NCBI RefSeq assembly: GCF_000003815.2
Contig: NC_049982.1
Coordinates: 28,582,329-28,646,328, forward strand
Source: Branchiostoma floridae
Lineage: Eukaryota > Chordata > Leptocardii > Amphioxiformes > Branchiostomatidae
Length of the DNA: 64,000 bases
Direction: 5' to 3'
The notes under the pieces were generated by a model. The model was not told the origin of the DNA, did not search any database, and was given only the letters and a program-made list of their open reading frames with translations. The position numbers were made by a program, and so were the translations under genes. Below are positions 1 through 10,880 of this stretch, piece by piece. The stretch's first letter is position 1; every line of letters starts with the position of its first letter.

Positions 1-40
1 GGATAAATTAGAAGGATAAAGGTGAACTAGCGTTAAATGT
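1..40. repeat. Arm fragment of foldback MITE (GTTCACC family)
   Basis: The first 40 bases read GATAAAGGTGAACTAGCG near their end, which is the reverse complement of the left arm of the foldback element at 1,886-2,109 and of the related arm at 5,273. It is the right end of a copy that starts before the window. Confidence 0.5.
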
Positions 41-470
41 GTGCATATTGATATTTCTTAGATAAATAGTTACATTTCTGTACAACGAGGAAAGTTTCCA
101 ATTGACCTTTGACCTCTTTATCTTGCCCCCAAAGCCGCGCCGTCGACCGAGGTACCGTACTTTGTTTACCCACACTTTTGTGGAAAACCGATATGTTTGT
201 GGGCTGGGAAACCAACACGTTGGAACAGCCAAGGTTTGTCTATAACTCCTCCCCTTACACGGGCTTACAACGTGGGGGTGAGGACGGAGGATTCACTCAA
301 CCGCGCGAGGTGTGGGGCTTTTAATTAGTTGTGGATGAATTACAGTACAATGTAGTACAAGGATTGATAAAACTACTTGTATGATCACGAATTTCATGTA
401 ATAACGCTTTACTCCAGCAAAGCCTACGTAGTGCTTCAGCATAGGTACTATTTGATGGACAAGAATAGTT

Positions 471-485
471 GGGGGGGGGGGGGGG
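471..485. repeat. Poly-G tract (15 G)
   Basis: A run of 15 guanines, directly visible. No gene is supported around it (about 40-980 holds no recognisable feature apart from this tract and an AT-rich TATAGTATAG stretch near 915-945). Confidence 0.85.
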
Positions 486-980
486 TGCAACTTGTGGAAT
501 TGCACCTCTTTATTCCATTCACATTCTGAAACTTTGAATAAAACTATAAGAGCAAAACAAAAATAGTTGAGGACACAAACGCGTGATTTTCAATGAGTAA
601 AATTGAAAAGTCATCAAGAAAGAGCACTAAAGCAATTGAAAGTTTCTAGAAAACAACTTATGGTACAATAAGGTTTCTTGTCGACTATAGGAAGACAATG
701 AACAAATACGCAGCAAGGTTTGGATGATTTTAGATCGCAAGCAACGTAGAGAGAAAGCAGTTGCTGCATGGACAAATGCTACTTACAAAACTCCAAAGTA
801 ATGTAAAATCCAATAAAAAAACAAAAAATCACAGTAAACAATCACCGTGTTTGCAGCACGCAAATTTGTCTGTAGCCTTGCAACGAAGGCTTGTGTAAGG
901 ACCTCAAAAACAAAATATAGTATAGTATGAAATATACTATAGTATAGATGTAGAAGAACGCAATGAACTTTCTTCCAGCC

Positions 981-1355
981 ATGTCTATAGAGCAAGGCTA
1001 ATGGATTTAGTATTTGCTAGCCTTGCTTAAGGGCTCGGTAAGGATCACGACACAAAACACTATGCTATAAAATAACGTTATAAGATATCTCCTCCAACAT
1101 GTCTATAGAGCAAGGCTAGTAGATTTAGTATTTGCTAGCCTTGCAACTTGGGCTTCGATAAAGATGACAACGCAAAACACTTTGCTATAAAAGAACGTTA
1201 TAAGATCTCTCCTCCAACATGTCTATAGAGCAAGGCTAGTAGATTTAGTATTTGCTAGCCTTGCAACTTGGGCTTCGATAAAGATGACAACGCAAAACAC
1301 TATGCTATAAAAGAACGTTATAAAATCTCACTGTCCACCATGTTGGTCTAGAACA
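981..1355. repeat. Tandem repeat, period about 118-120 bp, just over 3 copies
   Basis: The motif ATGTCTATAGAGCAAGGCT starts at 981, 1,099 and 1,219, and a mutated version starts at 1,339. Copies 2 and 3 differ by only a few bases, so the last duplication is recent. Each unit contains GCTAGCCTTGC and AACGTTATAA. There is no open frame through the array. Confidence 0.85.
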
Positions 1356-1400
1356 AGGCTAATAGATGTTCCCGTCGTTCTGTCTGTGCAGTTTCGCTAT

Positions 1401-1535
1401 TTTCCAAGCAGAGGTTAGAATCTGGCTGTTTTTAACGTTTTTTTTTGCCATTTTTATCGGGCTTTTTATTTTGTACAGTCTCATAAAAGTGCCTAAAACG
1501 CCCAAAACCAACCGGAGCCAAACCTCTGCTTGAAG
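1401..1535. mobile_element. Old MITE copy, CCAAGCAGAGGTT family
   Basis: The left end CCAAGCAGAGGTTAGA and the right end AACCTCTGCTTG are inverted copies, and the subterminal GGCTGTTTTTAACG and ATCGGGCTTT match the intact copy at 56,326-56,528. The outermost terminal bases are degraded and no target duplication can be read. Confidence 0.6.
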
Positions 1536-1885
1536 AAAACAGTTTTGCCACTGTGTCGAGTTTCTAGTATTTGTTGACAAGTTTTTTGAGGTCACAAGTA
1601 GGTGAGGTGTGAAAATCCCGCCCCTAATGATCGACTAGAATAATTAACACATTAACAGTTTGAACAACAGCCCCTCCCTTCTAATTGGAGCAGTAATTGT
1701 CACCTCCTGAAGATTGTGCTGACAACAATAAAAGAAAATGTCGCCATTATGGGGAATGTTAATCGCGTGTGTTTGCGGTGTTTTTACCATATTTGGTTTT
1801 GGCGCGGGCATTGGCTTCTGGGATTCAGTGTTTGTGCGAAGGAGGGTTCTAAACACGTTGTTGTTGCTTTTCAACTTACGTGTAG

Positions 1886-2109
1886 CGCTAGTTCACCTTT
1901 ATCTGTGGGGTGACCTTTATCCGTTTTCTTTAAAAACTGCAAATTTAGGAGTTTTAAGTCAGCGGACAGTGGTTTCAAATTTGCACTACATGTATTTTCA
2001 AAATGTTCCGATTTGAAACCACCGTCTGTCGACTTCATATGACTAAATACTTTTTTTTTTCTTACAAACAACGAATATAGGTTACCCTTGGATAAATGTG
2101 AACCAGCGG
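1886..2109. mobile_element. Foldback MITE (GTTCACC family)
   Basis: Long inverted arms: the left arm begins CGCTAGTTCACCTTTATC and includes GGTGACCTTTATCCG and GTGGTTTCAAAT; the right arm carries the complements ATTTGAAACCACC, GAATATAGGTTACCC and TTATCC near 2,093. The arms are most of the element. Related arms lie at 1-40 and within 5,191-5,655. No transposase is encoded. Confidence 0.7.
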
Positions 2110-2219
2110 TAGTTCCTAGTAGCACACATAGGCCAGCAAAGTTTCCTGGCTGTTTCTGTATCAGGGCATATTTTACCGTTAAAGGTTGCTAGCCCTTCCC
2201 TTTAAGTTTAACGAGCTTT

Positions 2220-2381
2220 AGGCACATTTTGGAACTCCATATTACGTCCCTTCCGAAAGAAGCAAGCAGCCCTAACCGAGATGCCTTTCCCAGAAAGATT
2301 TGAACCAGGGTCTCCAAGCTACCAACTAATTGGAAACTGCAGCTCAATTGTGCGGCTGCTATCAATTGAGCTACAGGGACA
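2220..2381 (-). repeat. tRNA-derived SINE (minus strand)
   Basis: On the minus strand the element opens with a tRNA-like head containing an A-box-like TAGCTCAATTGATAG and a B-box-like GGTTCAAATC, followed by a body with CTTTCGGAAGGGACGTAA. The same body motif recurs in weaker form in the SINEs at 17,840, 20,055 and 35,455. The head is too diverged to be a functional tRNA gene. Confidence 0.65.
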
Positions 2382-2504
2382 TCCACATAAAGATATCTAG
2401 TAATCTGTCTTTTTTTATATGCATAATTTTAAGCGACCCCCGTACGTCCCACTTAGCATAGACATCGACTTATTACCCAAAATCCATATGTTTATTTTCT
2501 TTGT

Positions 2505-2728
2505 CATGTTTCTATTTTTCTTACAGAAGAAAATTTCCAGGTTCCGTAGTCAGTGCAAATAACAAGTGTTCAAGTGATTTATTTCTGTTAGATATGTCAG
2601 AAAGGAAATCTTTGCTCATGTTTCTATTCATCTTACAGAAGAAAATTTCCAGGTTCTGTAGTCAACGCAAACAACAAGTGTTGAAGTGATTTATTTCTGC
2701 CAGACATGTCCGAAAGAAAATCTTTGCT
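2505..2728. repeat. Tandem duplication, 2 x 112 bp
   Basis: CATGTTTCTATT begins at 2,505 and again at 2,617, and both copies carry CTTACAGAAGAAAATTTCC and AGTGATTTATTTCTG. Similarity is about 90% by eye. The units contain pyrimidine tract plus AG but no convincing exon follows. Confidence 0.8.
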
Positions 2729-2991
2729 CAAGACAAGGTAAAAAATATATCATAACAAGATCACAAGGCTGCAACAGATCACAATCGTTTCGTTGTTTTT
2801 CTTTCCAAAAAAAAAAATCAACTGTAGTCAGCAAAATTCAACACCGTGACATTGAGTTGTGGGGACCCTACACGGTGGTTGATTTTGCGTCTGTTGAAAA
2901 TTCGGACCTTGTTTATCTCCAGATGGCTTCCCTCGCTCACTAGCCCTTCATACTCTGATGTTGTTTCAGGTACATTTTACCTTCATCTGTT

Positions 2992-3353
2992 AAAGGCCAT
3001 TTCAATTCGATTATAGGGATGACGTCGTACGCAATTTTCGTCCGGTTCCAAAAAATATATTCAAAATCGTACAAAACAGCTGCAAAACAGCAAATATATA
3101 CCTATGCCATCAATTGACCAAAAAAAAAATCAGAACATGGAGACTATAAGTTCAAAGGTCTAAAGAAGAAGAACTAAAACGAAGAATGTATTTTCGATAT
3201 AGATCTACCTTAGTCATTTTTCAGTCATTTGTTCAACCTTCCTGACCGGTATATTGGCGGGAACTTTCTGAGTGCCAAACAATTTTATTCGCAGCTCTCG
3301 TTTTGGGGTTCCAAGATTATGTCACCAATTTAATCAAATCAACATGGCCTAAA
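2992..3353. mobile_element. MITE of the GGCC-ATGACATCC TIR family
   Basis: The left end AAAGGCCATTTCAATTCGAT mirrors the right end AAATCAACATGGCCTAAA. The family consensus terminus is roughly TAGGCCATGTTGATTTGAT followed by ATATGGATGACATCC. Better-preserved copies lie at 6,859-7,735, 10,881-11,290, 15,058-15,933 and 21,987-22,245. Confidence 0.6.
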
Positions 3354-3399
3354 TTGTTAAAAAAAGATAATTAGAAAACGGATACATGTACTACTATGA

Positions 3400-4918
3400 A
3401 TAGTCGATTCCAAAGTCAAAGAAGATGTTAAAGGAAGGATAAAGAAAGAAGCTATTATTCGGTATACCATACTCATTTGTTCAAATTTCTTGACCACTTA
3501 GATTTCATAATGAAGACAACTTTTTGCCAAACTTTTTCTTCGTTCTTTCACTTTGCGCTTCCAAAGTTATAGAATATTTTGTGAGAAAAAAAAAAAAAGA
3601 ATCTATCCTACGGTACTGTATACCATACATTTATAGTCATTTCTTTTTTTTTTCTTCTTTTTCTTTTCTTCTTTACTTAGAGTTCACCGCAAAACAAGCC
3701 TCGTGGAGCCACTCAAGCGTTTTGGGTTACAATTCTGTATTGTGAAGAAAGATGTCAGTTAACTCTTGACTTAAACAGTTTCAGATTGTACCCCATGGGG
3801 GACGCAAGTCCATGGAAGCTTATTCCATAGCGATGTTGCGTTGAATCTCTGAGCGTGGAACTTCCTCCTTTTAGGAGTATTGTGGAGGAAAAAAAAGATT
3901 TTTTTAAAATTTTTTTTCAAACTTTATTCAATATTTCAGCATAATACACAATAGCACATACATATATATCATTGGAGCACAATAAAAAAACATTAACATG
4001 AGGTATAACAGGACTGGGTGAGAGAGAGAGAGAGAGGGATAACAAGCGTTGATCATTGGTCTGTGATTGACTTAACAGGTGTATCTAAGGGATATCTATC
4101 ATTGGCATATTGGAAATTTTAGCTTTAGAGTATTTCAAGTTTGGTTTCAAATCTTTCAAAAAACAGGTGTAAATTACATATTTGGAGGAAAAAAAAAGAT
4201 GTTGAGTCTTCAAACGTCATGATCACTTAGATTTCATAACGAAGGTAGCATTTTTTTTCTTCACGCGCTCGCATCAGTCGGGCTTCCCAGAGGATGTCAT
4301 CCATATTCTGTGCGTTCAGTCATTTGTTCAGCCTTCCTGACCCCTTAGATTTTATAATGAAGGCAACTTTTAACAATTTTTTTTCGCACGCTCGCTCAGT
4401 TTTAGGGCTCCTAGAGGATGCTACCCATAATGTAGTCTCCATAGCAGGCTCTCTATGGCCTTTTTTGGCACTTTTGCTGCCATGGCCATTTCTTTTTGTA
4501 CTGGGTTGCTGGCCTCTCTGATAGCCGGCCATTTTAGAAAATGCTTGCAGCCGACATGCGAATTGCCTCTCACGGAGTTGTGAATTATTCCTAACGTATG
4601 TGTTAATAGGGCAGATCAATGGCTAATCGTTTTTTAATATTATTTTGTACCGCCGAATCCATGCAGGCTCTAAAATGGCCGGCTATCAGAGAGGCCAGCA
4701 ATCAGCGACCCAGTACAAAAAGAAATGGCCAGCAAAAGTGCCAAAAAGGCCATAGAGAGCCTGCTATGGAGACTACCCATAATGTGTGCGTTCAGCCAAC
4801 TCTTCCCCTACACTTCAAAACGAAGGCCAATCTTTTTCTATTCGCACACTATCATCAGTTTTGGGTTTTCTAGTGACGCCATCCATGTCATCAAATCGAC
4901 AAGGCCTAAAGTCTGGGG
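3400..4918. mobile_element. Cluster of fragmented GGCC-ATGACATCC elements
   Basis: The block repeats internal pieces of this family: TTCCTGACC...TTAGATTTCATAATGAAGG and CGCACGCTCGCATCAG followed by CCCAGAGGATGTCATCCAT. It ends at CGACAAGGCCTAAAG (about 4,918). It is interrupted by the foldback element at 4,433-4,775. No host exon is seen here. Confidence 0.55.
4433..4775. mobile_element. Foldback element with 9-bp target duplication CCCATAATG
   Basis: The arms are near-perfect inverted repeats of about 110-125 bp beginning TAGTCTCCATAGCAGG and ending CCTGCTATGGAGACTA. CCCATAATG occurs immediately before (4,424-4,432) and after (4,776-4,784), an exact 9-bp target-site duplication. A 9-bp duplication with long arms is typical of Mutator-like (MULE) elements; the superfamily call is inference. 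It is inserted into an older GGCC-ATGACATCC element. No transposase is present. Confidence 0.85.
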
Positions 4919-5190
4919 CCCACCTGCAAAGCGCCGCTCAACACACGCATCACACGATGTGTGTACTTAGGCTCAGCACAGACGTTAGTTTTGCGACGTT
5001 TGTGGCAAAATAAATGGTACCTCCTGCGATTTAAACCCTGGCTGTACAAATATCAGGCGATCTTTGGAGCTCGGGACTCAGGTGTAAAATCCGGCTTGAA
5101 AGGGTCCAAACTTTGCTCCCGCTGGAAGAAAAATTACTGTGAAAGCTTTTAGTTTTGACAGAGCTAAGGCGGGAAAATCCAGCTCGTGGG

Positions 5191-5655
5191 TTTTAGAATG
5201 ACACAAGTTTGCTCGCTGTGGAGACAAGTGGTGTGTGCTGTTGGGTGGTGCACACGTGTGTGGGATCTAAAACTAGTTCACCTTTTTCCGCCGGTTAACC
5301 TATATCCGTTGTATTTGATTATAAAAGGATGGTATTTGGGGATATCAAGTCGACAGAGGTGGTTTTTCTAGAATGACACAAGTTTGCTCGCTGAGGAAAC
5401 AAGTGGTGTGAGCTGTCGGGTGGTACACACGCGTATGAGATCTAGCACGTTCTTCCGCAGGGTGACCTATATCCGTTAAGCAGAAGACTTCGGTATATTA
5501 AGAAGACGCACATACTAGTATTGGTTTCGCACTGCAATACTTTAAAGATATTACAGTTTGAAACCACCGGCCGTCAACTTGATATTTCTAAATACCCTGT
5601 TTTTAAAGACAACGGATATAGGTTACCCAGCAGATAAAGGTGAAGTAGCATTATG
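5191..5655. mobile_element. Composite of two GTTCACC-family copies
   Basis: A block beginning AGAATGACACAAGTTTGCTC occurs at about 5,196 and again at about 5,370; each copy runs into the family's subterminal CCTATATCCGTT. An opposed arm at 5,550-5,655 carries GTTTGAAACCACC, ACGGATATAGGTTACCC and AGATAAAGGTGAAGTAGC. The layout suggests duplication or nested insertion of one arm. Confidence 0.6.
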
Positions 5656-5819
5656 TATATGTTAAGGTAGAGATTGCAATCTGTCAGAATCGCCGATTCT
5701 GATGGTAAAGATCCCGATCGAAGTCTGTACAATGGAAGATTTTCTAACAAAAGACAGACTTTTTCAACTTCGATTTGTGTGCATGTGTGTGTTTGTGTCT
5801 GTGTGCGTTTATGTACAAC

Positions 5820-5975
5820 GGTATATATAGATATATAAATATAGATAGATAGATAGAGATGGGTGGATGGATAAATAAATAGATAGACTATGGGACTGAT
5901 GGATGGATGGGTGGATATATATAGATATATAAACTTAGATAGAGGTGGGTTGATTGATAGATAAATCGATAGATA
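5820..5975. repeat. GATA/GGAT-rich degenerate microsatellite
   Basis: Interspersed ATAGATAGATAG, GGATGGATGGGTGG and TATATAGATATATAAA runs, with a GT-rich stretch just upstream (5,770-5,815). Directly visible simple sequence. Confidence 0.8.
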
Positions 5976-6568
5976 GACCAGTTAAAGTTAACGTTTTTGA
6001 GAACTTACTTTTTCCGATGATTCGCATTGTCATATGTGTGTACAGTCACTCCAGAATCGGCTTGTTCAGCAAAGAAGATGTCGACCATGACCAAAACCCA
6101 TCAACCTCTTTAGACGGACGGAGGCCAATGATGATGATGATGTACAGATAAATGTTGCATGCTGAATTCATATTAATTGCGCTCATATAACGTGAGCATT
6201 GTGTTGTATTGGCATTGTTCCGTTCAAAGTCATAAATGTCACTTAACACGAGATTTCCTACTCAAACTACCGAGTGTCTGTCAAAAACAACTGACCTTTG
6301 ATAGAAACTATAGGTCAGTTTGTCGTGTGACATTTGCAAGCTTACATCAGTACATCAGACCACCGCCCCCCTCCCCACATCTGCACCACCAAAAGCCGCG
6401 ATGTGCGTACATATCAACCCATCGACACTTTCTGTTCGCAACTTTAGCGCAAGAGTGTGATGGTTCTTCCTTCCGTCTTGACGCTTTAAATCTGACCGTT
6501 TCGGTTTTTCAAAAGGTAGTCATATAGCCCTTGTGAGTCTGTATAGGCAGTGGGTTGTACTGGAGGTA

Positions 6569-6715
6569 CAGTCAAACCTGTCTATAGCGGCCACTCAAGA
6601 AACCGAAGAAATTTGGCCACTACAGACAGGTGGCCACTATAGGTTGAGAAAATGCTGATCAATTGACCATGAGCAATAAGTTATACATGTTTTCAGTACC
6701 CACTAATCTTCCTCA
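6569..6715. mobile_element. Truncated end of the CAGTCAAACC TIR element
   Basis: It begins CAGTCAAACCTGTCTATAGC right after TA and continues with GGTGGCCACTATAG, ATCAATTGACCA and AGCAATAAGTTA. This matches the reverse complement of the right end of the complete element at 36,001-36,912. The other end is missing. Confidence 0.7.
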
Positions 6716-6784
6716 CCAAGTAACATTGTCTCGATCGCCTCAAAATTCAACTGATCCTGCCAAATCTACTGAAAATGATTGATA

Positions 6785-7832
6785 CAGTAGAAGCCAGTTA
6801 ATTGCACAACGGATTAACGCACACTTCTGTTAACTGCACGGAATCCCCAAATCCCAAATAAGGCCATGTTGATTTGATTATATGGATGACATCCTGCGGG
6901 AACTCCAAAACTGATGCGAGCGAGCGAATAAAAAAAAAGTTTGGCAAAAAAAAAAAAAGTTGCCTTCAGTATGAAATCAAAGTGGCCAGGAAGGTTGAAC
7001 ATAGGACTAAACACACATAGTATGGTATACCAACAGTTAGGTGTAGGGACCAGTACATTATACAGGTGCAAAACATTTTTTTCTTCTTGGACCAATCCGA
7101 AAAAACAGACCTGAAAAAAAACAGAGGAACGTTCAGGTTTCGCCAATTACAAAATGGACACACTATGTCGGCAGCCATTTGGGGTCTAACCGGGGGGCCA
7201 AGAAGACAACAAGAGCGAAGTCAAGTAGAGTTTATAGTCAATTGCACCAAGTTTCTACAGTCAAAGGTACAGAGACAGTTAGCCTTTATTACATGGAGAT
7301 GGGATTTTAAAATGCAGTGGGAGTCCAATAATCCACCAAACAGATTCTTTTGTAGCAAAATTGACCAATTACTATTGTTTTGAATATTGCCAGTTCTCAA
7401 GTTTTCACAGACAATCAGGTCCAGGTTCATGTCCGGACCTGGAAATGATCCTCTGGACCTGAATTTTCTGTACTGGTACCTCCCCCAACCAATAATAGAT
7501 TTTTTTTCTGTCCTTTTATATCTTATTCTTTGACTTTAGATTCATTTTGGCATTGTATGGCATTAGTTATCTGTTTTCGGATACTTTTTTTTTTCAATCT
7601 ACGGAATATTTGTGCTCATTTTACAGCGGCTTTGCACAATTTATTGTGTGGTCGAAAACTTTTTTTTATTTGGAAATGGCCGAAAATTGGTGCGAGCGCG
7701 GATGTCATCCATATAATCATTTCAACGTGGCCTAAGTGCGGTCCAGCTAGATAACTTCGCATTATTGCACCAGCCGGATAATTGCACGAAATTCACTGGC
7801 AAATAGGCCGTGCAATTAAGCGGCTTCTACTG
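6785..7832. mobile_element. TA-flanked CAGTAGAAGCC element, itself interrupted
   Basis: The left terminus is CAGTAGAAGCCAGTTAATTG and the right terminus GTGCAATTAAGCGGCTTCTA then CTG, inverted copies flanked by TA on both sides. CAGT termini plus a TA duplication resemble pogo/Tigger-type Tc1-mariner elements (inference). Almost all of the interior is the second element at 6,859-7,735, so the host copy was only about 170 bp. No transposase frame is present. Confidence 0.75.
6859..7735. mobile_element. Long GGCC-ATGACATCC element nested in 6,785-7,832
   Basis: The left end is AAGGCCATGTTGATTTGATT and the right end reads CATATAATCATT then CAACGTGGCCTAA. Its interior is nearly collinear with the copy at 15,058-15,933 over about 875 bp, differing mainly in A/T-run lengths and scattered bases. 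Open stretches inside both copies do not resemble any transposase. Confidence 0.75.
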
Positions 7833-8667
7833 TATTGCCATGCAGAATGATGGTAAATTAGCCAACAAACTTGCGCTCTAACGTTCAAGGCACGCGTACC
7901 TTCCGCTACCGCCAAACTGATTCTGATGGGAACTCCAAATCCTCGCAAACTACCGTATCGGATTCTAAAACTCGGCGCACGGTGCTCTGTTTGAGTTGTG
8001 CGCACCACCCCATCCTAAATGGTACAAACAAAAGAACTTCAGCAACCGCCACCCCAAAATCCCACGGAATGAAAATATTCCCCAAACGTGCATTAGCACG
8101 ATTAGTTACTTAATGCAATTTAGCGCTGTGTGAACCAAAACCTTAATGGTATTTACCGAAAGCCCCTTAATGCAGAAAATGGTGTGAGAAAGAAAAGGGG
8201 TCAGAGAGTGTTCGCCTTTTACAAGCCCGCGTTACGTCCTAGCTTTCTGTGGTGTTTTACCGCCATTTTCATGGTGGTAATATTTTGGGTCCCATTTTCC
8301 TAGGTCAATACATTTATCACGCCATGCAAAAAGAAACTGTACCAATATTCCTAAATGATTTTGGACAAATATCATGTCGCAAGTAGCATAGAAATACTCA
8401 ACCCGATGCATGTAATAGTTTCCTTTATTACACCTTCCGTAGATTTCACTCGATATAGTCCACTAGTATTGTAGTAACTGAAATTGTTGTGATATAACAT
8501 GTATGTGTAGTATTAGACTGTACATAACTTTTATCCGAATGAAAGCTCATCTGTGTTGGTAAATTCCATATTGCAAAAGTTTAAACTTTGTTCCAACACA
8601 AAGAAAAGACTCACCATAAATTTTCGGTCGAGCACTCCGACCTTCTTCAGATGAAATGATTCGCTGA

Positions 8668-9160
8668 CTAATCCGGAAGTCGTCGGATGACGTCAGGTAG
8701 CAGCGAATCATAAATGGCGGGAAGGCGAAACCTGCCACCATCACGGTTCAACGAGGGTTGATGTGCCCTGATGTAGATAGCCTCCTTGACGCCCCTCACG
8801 AACCAATCCTGTTCAGTGTCTAAGATGCGAACTTGGTCCAGAGACACAGAGTGGCCGGGGGATTCGATGTGTATGTGCTGTGACACCTCTGAAGATGTTG
8901 AGCTGCGACGTCTGTGTTCTAAGAACCGGGTTTTTAATGGTCGTTCCGTTTCCCCGATGTATGATTCGGTGCACGGGCCTCTGATGTTATGTCCGTTACA
9001 CCGGATGTGGTACACCACACCACACTTGTGTTCTTTGGGCGTCTTGTCCTTAGGCGCCACCAATAGCTGCCTAAGTGTCCTAGTCGGCCTGAAGCAGGTC
9101 TTTATGCCTTGCGAGTTGAAGATTCTACGTAAGGAGCCCGTTAAAGTTCAAATTCACAAA
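8668..9160 (-). pseudogene. Penelope-like element remnant: GIY-YIG endonuclease
   Basis: A 131-codon minus-strand frame (9,063 to 8,668) contains GVVYHIRC, then ESYIGETERPLKTRFLEHRR, and a downstream VKEAIYIRAHQPSLNRDGG: the GIY, YIG and arginine motifs of the C-terminal nuclease of Penelope-like retroelements. The frame stays open upstream to about 9,155 with a TLRQLLVAPKD segment typical of the region before the nuclease, then meets a stop; the reverse transcriptase core is absent, so the copy is 5'-truncated. A further minus-strand frame (8,547-8,744) with IISSEEGRSARPKIYG may be its displaced 3' end. The assignment rests on motif recognition. Confidence 0.75.
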
Positions 9161-9504
9161 GCTGGCGCAGTTTCCCAGTACATGCACTTTGGCGCAGTCG
9201 AGTCGGATACCCGCTTTACACTTCTCAACCCTCCTCCAACTTCACAGCCTTGTGGTTTATCGCGTGGTTGTTTTCTTGAGCCACATTTGCCAAGATCACG
9301 TGAAGTTTTCCCTTCTCCGGCCTCTATATGTCACTGTCCGGAGAGGTTTGGTCAGCTGGAGTGACCACAGACTTTGTATGACAGTGTCAGGACCTCGCGG
9401 TATTTTCCTAGAGTAGGGGCCGTGCCCTGACCAGTGTATATCACTTAAAGCTTAACCACAGCGGCTTCTTTGAAGTCTATAGCTCCCTGTCACAACCACA
9501 GGAG

Positions 9505-10070
9505 ACCGTGGCCTCCGGACTTTCTCAAGACAATGGTTGAAAGTTAGTCGTGACAAGGTTGTCTATGGTTGGGAGTTTGTCGCCGAGGATGCCCGTGGTT
9601 GAGAGTCATTTGTGCGAGAGATTCTGTGTTTGGTCGGCGAGGTTGCTTTATACAGTTGATAATAGTCTCCCAACCTTCTCCAGACCGTGGTTGAGAGTAA
9701 GTTGTGAGCAAGGTTGTCTATAGCTATGGTCGGGTGTTAGTCGGCGAGGTTGCATTCTACCCCTGTCACATTATCCACGATCTTCGGGCGTATTGATGGA
9801 AGATCGGCCATATTTAAGATCGACAGAGGTGTGCGCGTATCTTTTTACCTGAAAACCGTCCCTGTCACATATAAGCCATACTTTATACCCTGTACAATTG
9901 TCGTGCAATAAAGTTATTATTATAACCGAGGCTCGGGCGATCTCCACAAAATCGTCGTCCGATCGATTTTCGCCTAATGTGACAGGGGGTATACAGGTGA
10001 CAATGGTCTCCAAACCTTAGTAGACCTTGGTTGAGAGTTAGTGCAGGATATCTGTGGTTGGAAGTGGTCA
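9505..10070. repeat. Degenerate minisatellite (GGTTGAGAGTTAGT units)
   Basis: Recurrent blocks of the form GACCGTGGTTGAGAGT...GTGCGAGGTTGTCTATGG...AGTCGGCGAGGTTG can be followed about five times with variable spacing. The array is split by the MITE at 9,760-9,989, which the flanking units pre-date. Confidence 0.5.
9760..9989. mobile_element. MITE with CCCCTGTCACATTA termini
   Basis: The left end CCCCTGTCACATTATCC and the right end TAATGTGACAGGGG are inverted and lie between TA dinucleotides. The inner arms (ACGATCTTCGGGCG versus CTCGGGCGATCTCC) are only loosely similar. An AATAAAGTTATTATTAT stretch near 9,908 resembles a LINE 3' tail. Confidence 0.6.
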
Positions 10071-10880
10071 GCGACTATAACAATAGAAATGTAGCTACAA
10101 ACAGATTCTTACACTACGGTACAGGTGACGGCGAATCGTCTGACGGCGAAATACTCTGATACCTTCTGCCATAGATGTAGGTCATCAATGTATTGCTAAT
10201 CGGCCATGTATGTTATACATAGGCGTCAGACATTTGCTTCTTCAAATAAGGCAAATTTCTAAGAAGAGGTGGTCACAATTTTCTTTCTCGCACAAGCTCG
10301 ACACAAATCAACAACCAGAGAAAAATCGCGTTACAATGGCAAAAGAGTGGCCTGATAACCATAAAGATGAAGAACTGTATGCTTGCAAATAAACTTGTTT
10401 ACGATTCGTTGAATTCCGTTCATAGCTTCCACATGTCTTTGTTTTCGGTATGTCTGTGTTAAGGTGTCCTTGTTCTTGTGTGTTTGGAGTTACAGTATTT
10501 GAAACAACCTTCAGTAGATCTAGTGAGTGGTAGGAAGCGATTGGGAAGATGGTGTCACCGCGAAGGTCAGACTTGCGTTTGTGACAGGAAGTAGAGTTCA
10601 GAGGTGGTAGAACTAGTCGTTTATTAGACATGGCAGACATTCCAGGTCATGAGGTCAATGGAAGAGGCTACTTCACAGGAGGAGGTATAGTTCTGTTTTT
10701 TGTTTTCGCAGTTATATATTTCCATTCGCAGTAGAGCATTGGACAAATGAAATGCTAACCAAACTTTATTTTCACAATTAATGAATTGGGCAAAATGGCA
10801 CAAATGGGCGTTAAATTCACTGCAAATCTTTAATCGCTGTACATTGGTTTTAATTCAGAGGCAACACCGTGGTTTCCACA
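10071..10880. other. No feature recognised
   Basis: No exon, RNA gene or repeat family could be supported here. Short open frames at 10,210-10,392 (+) and 10,308-10,640 (-) overlap on opposite strands and show no domain-like content. Confidence 0.5.

Noticed and set aside
1738-2016. 92-codon + strand frame
   Set aside because: It runs into a foldback MITE and has no domain-like content or splice sites.
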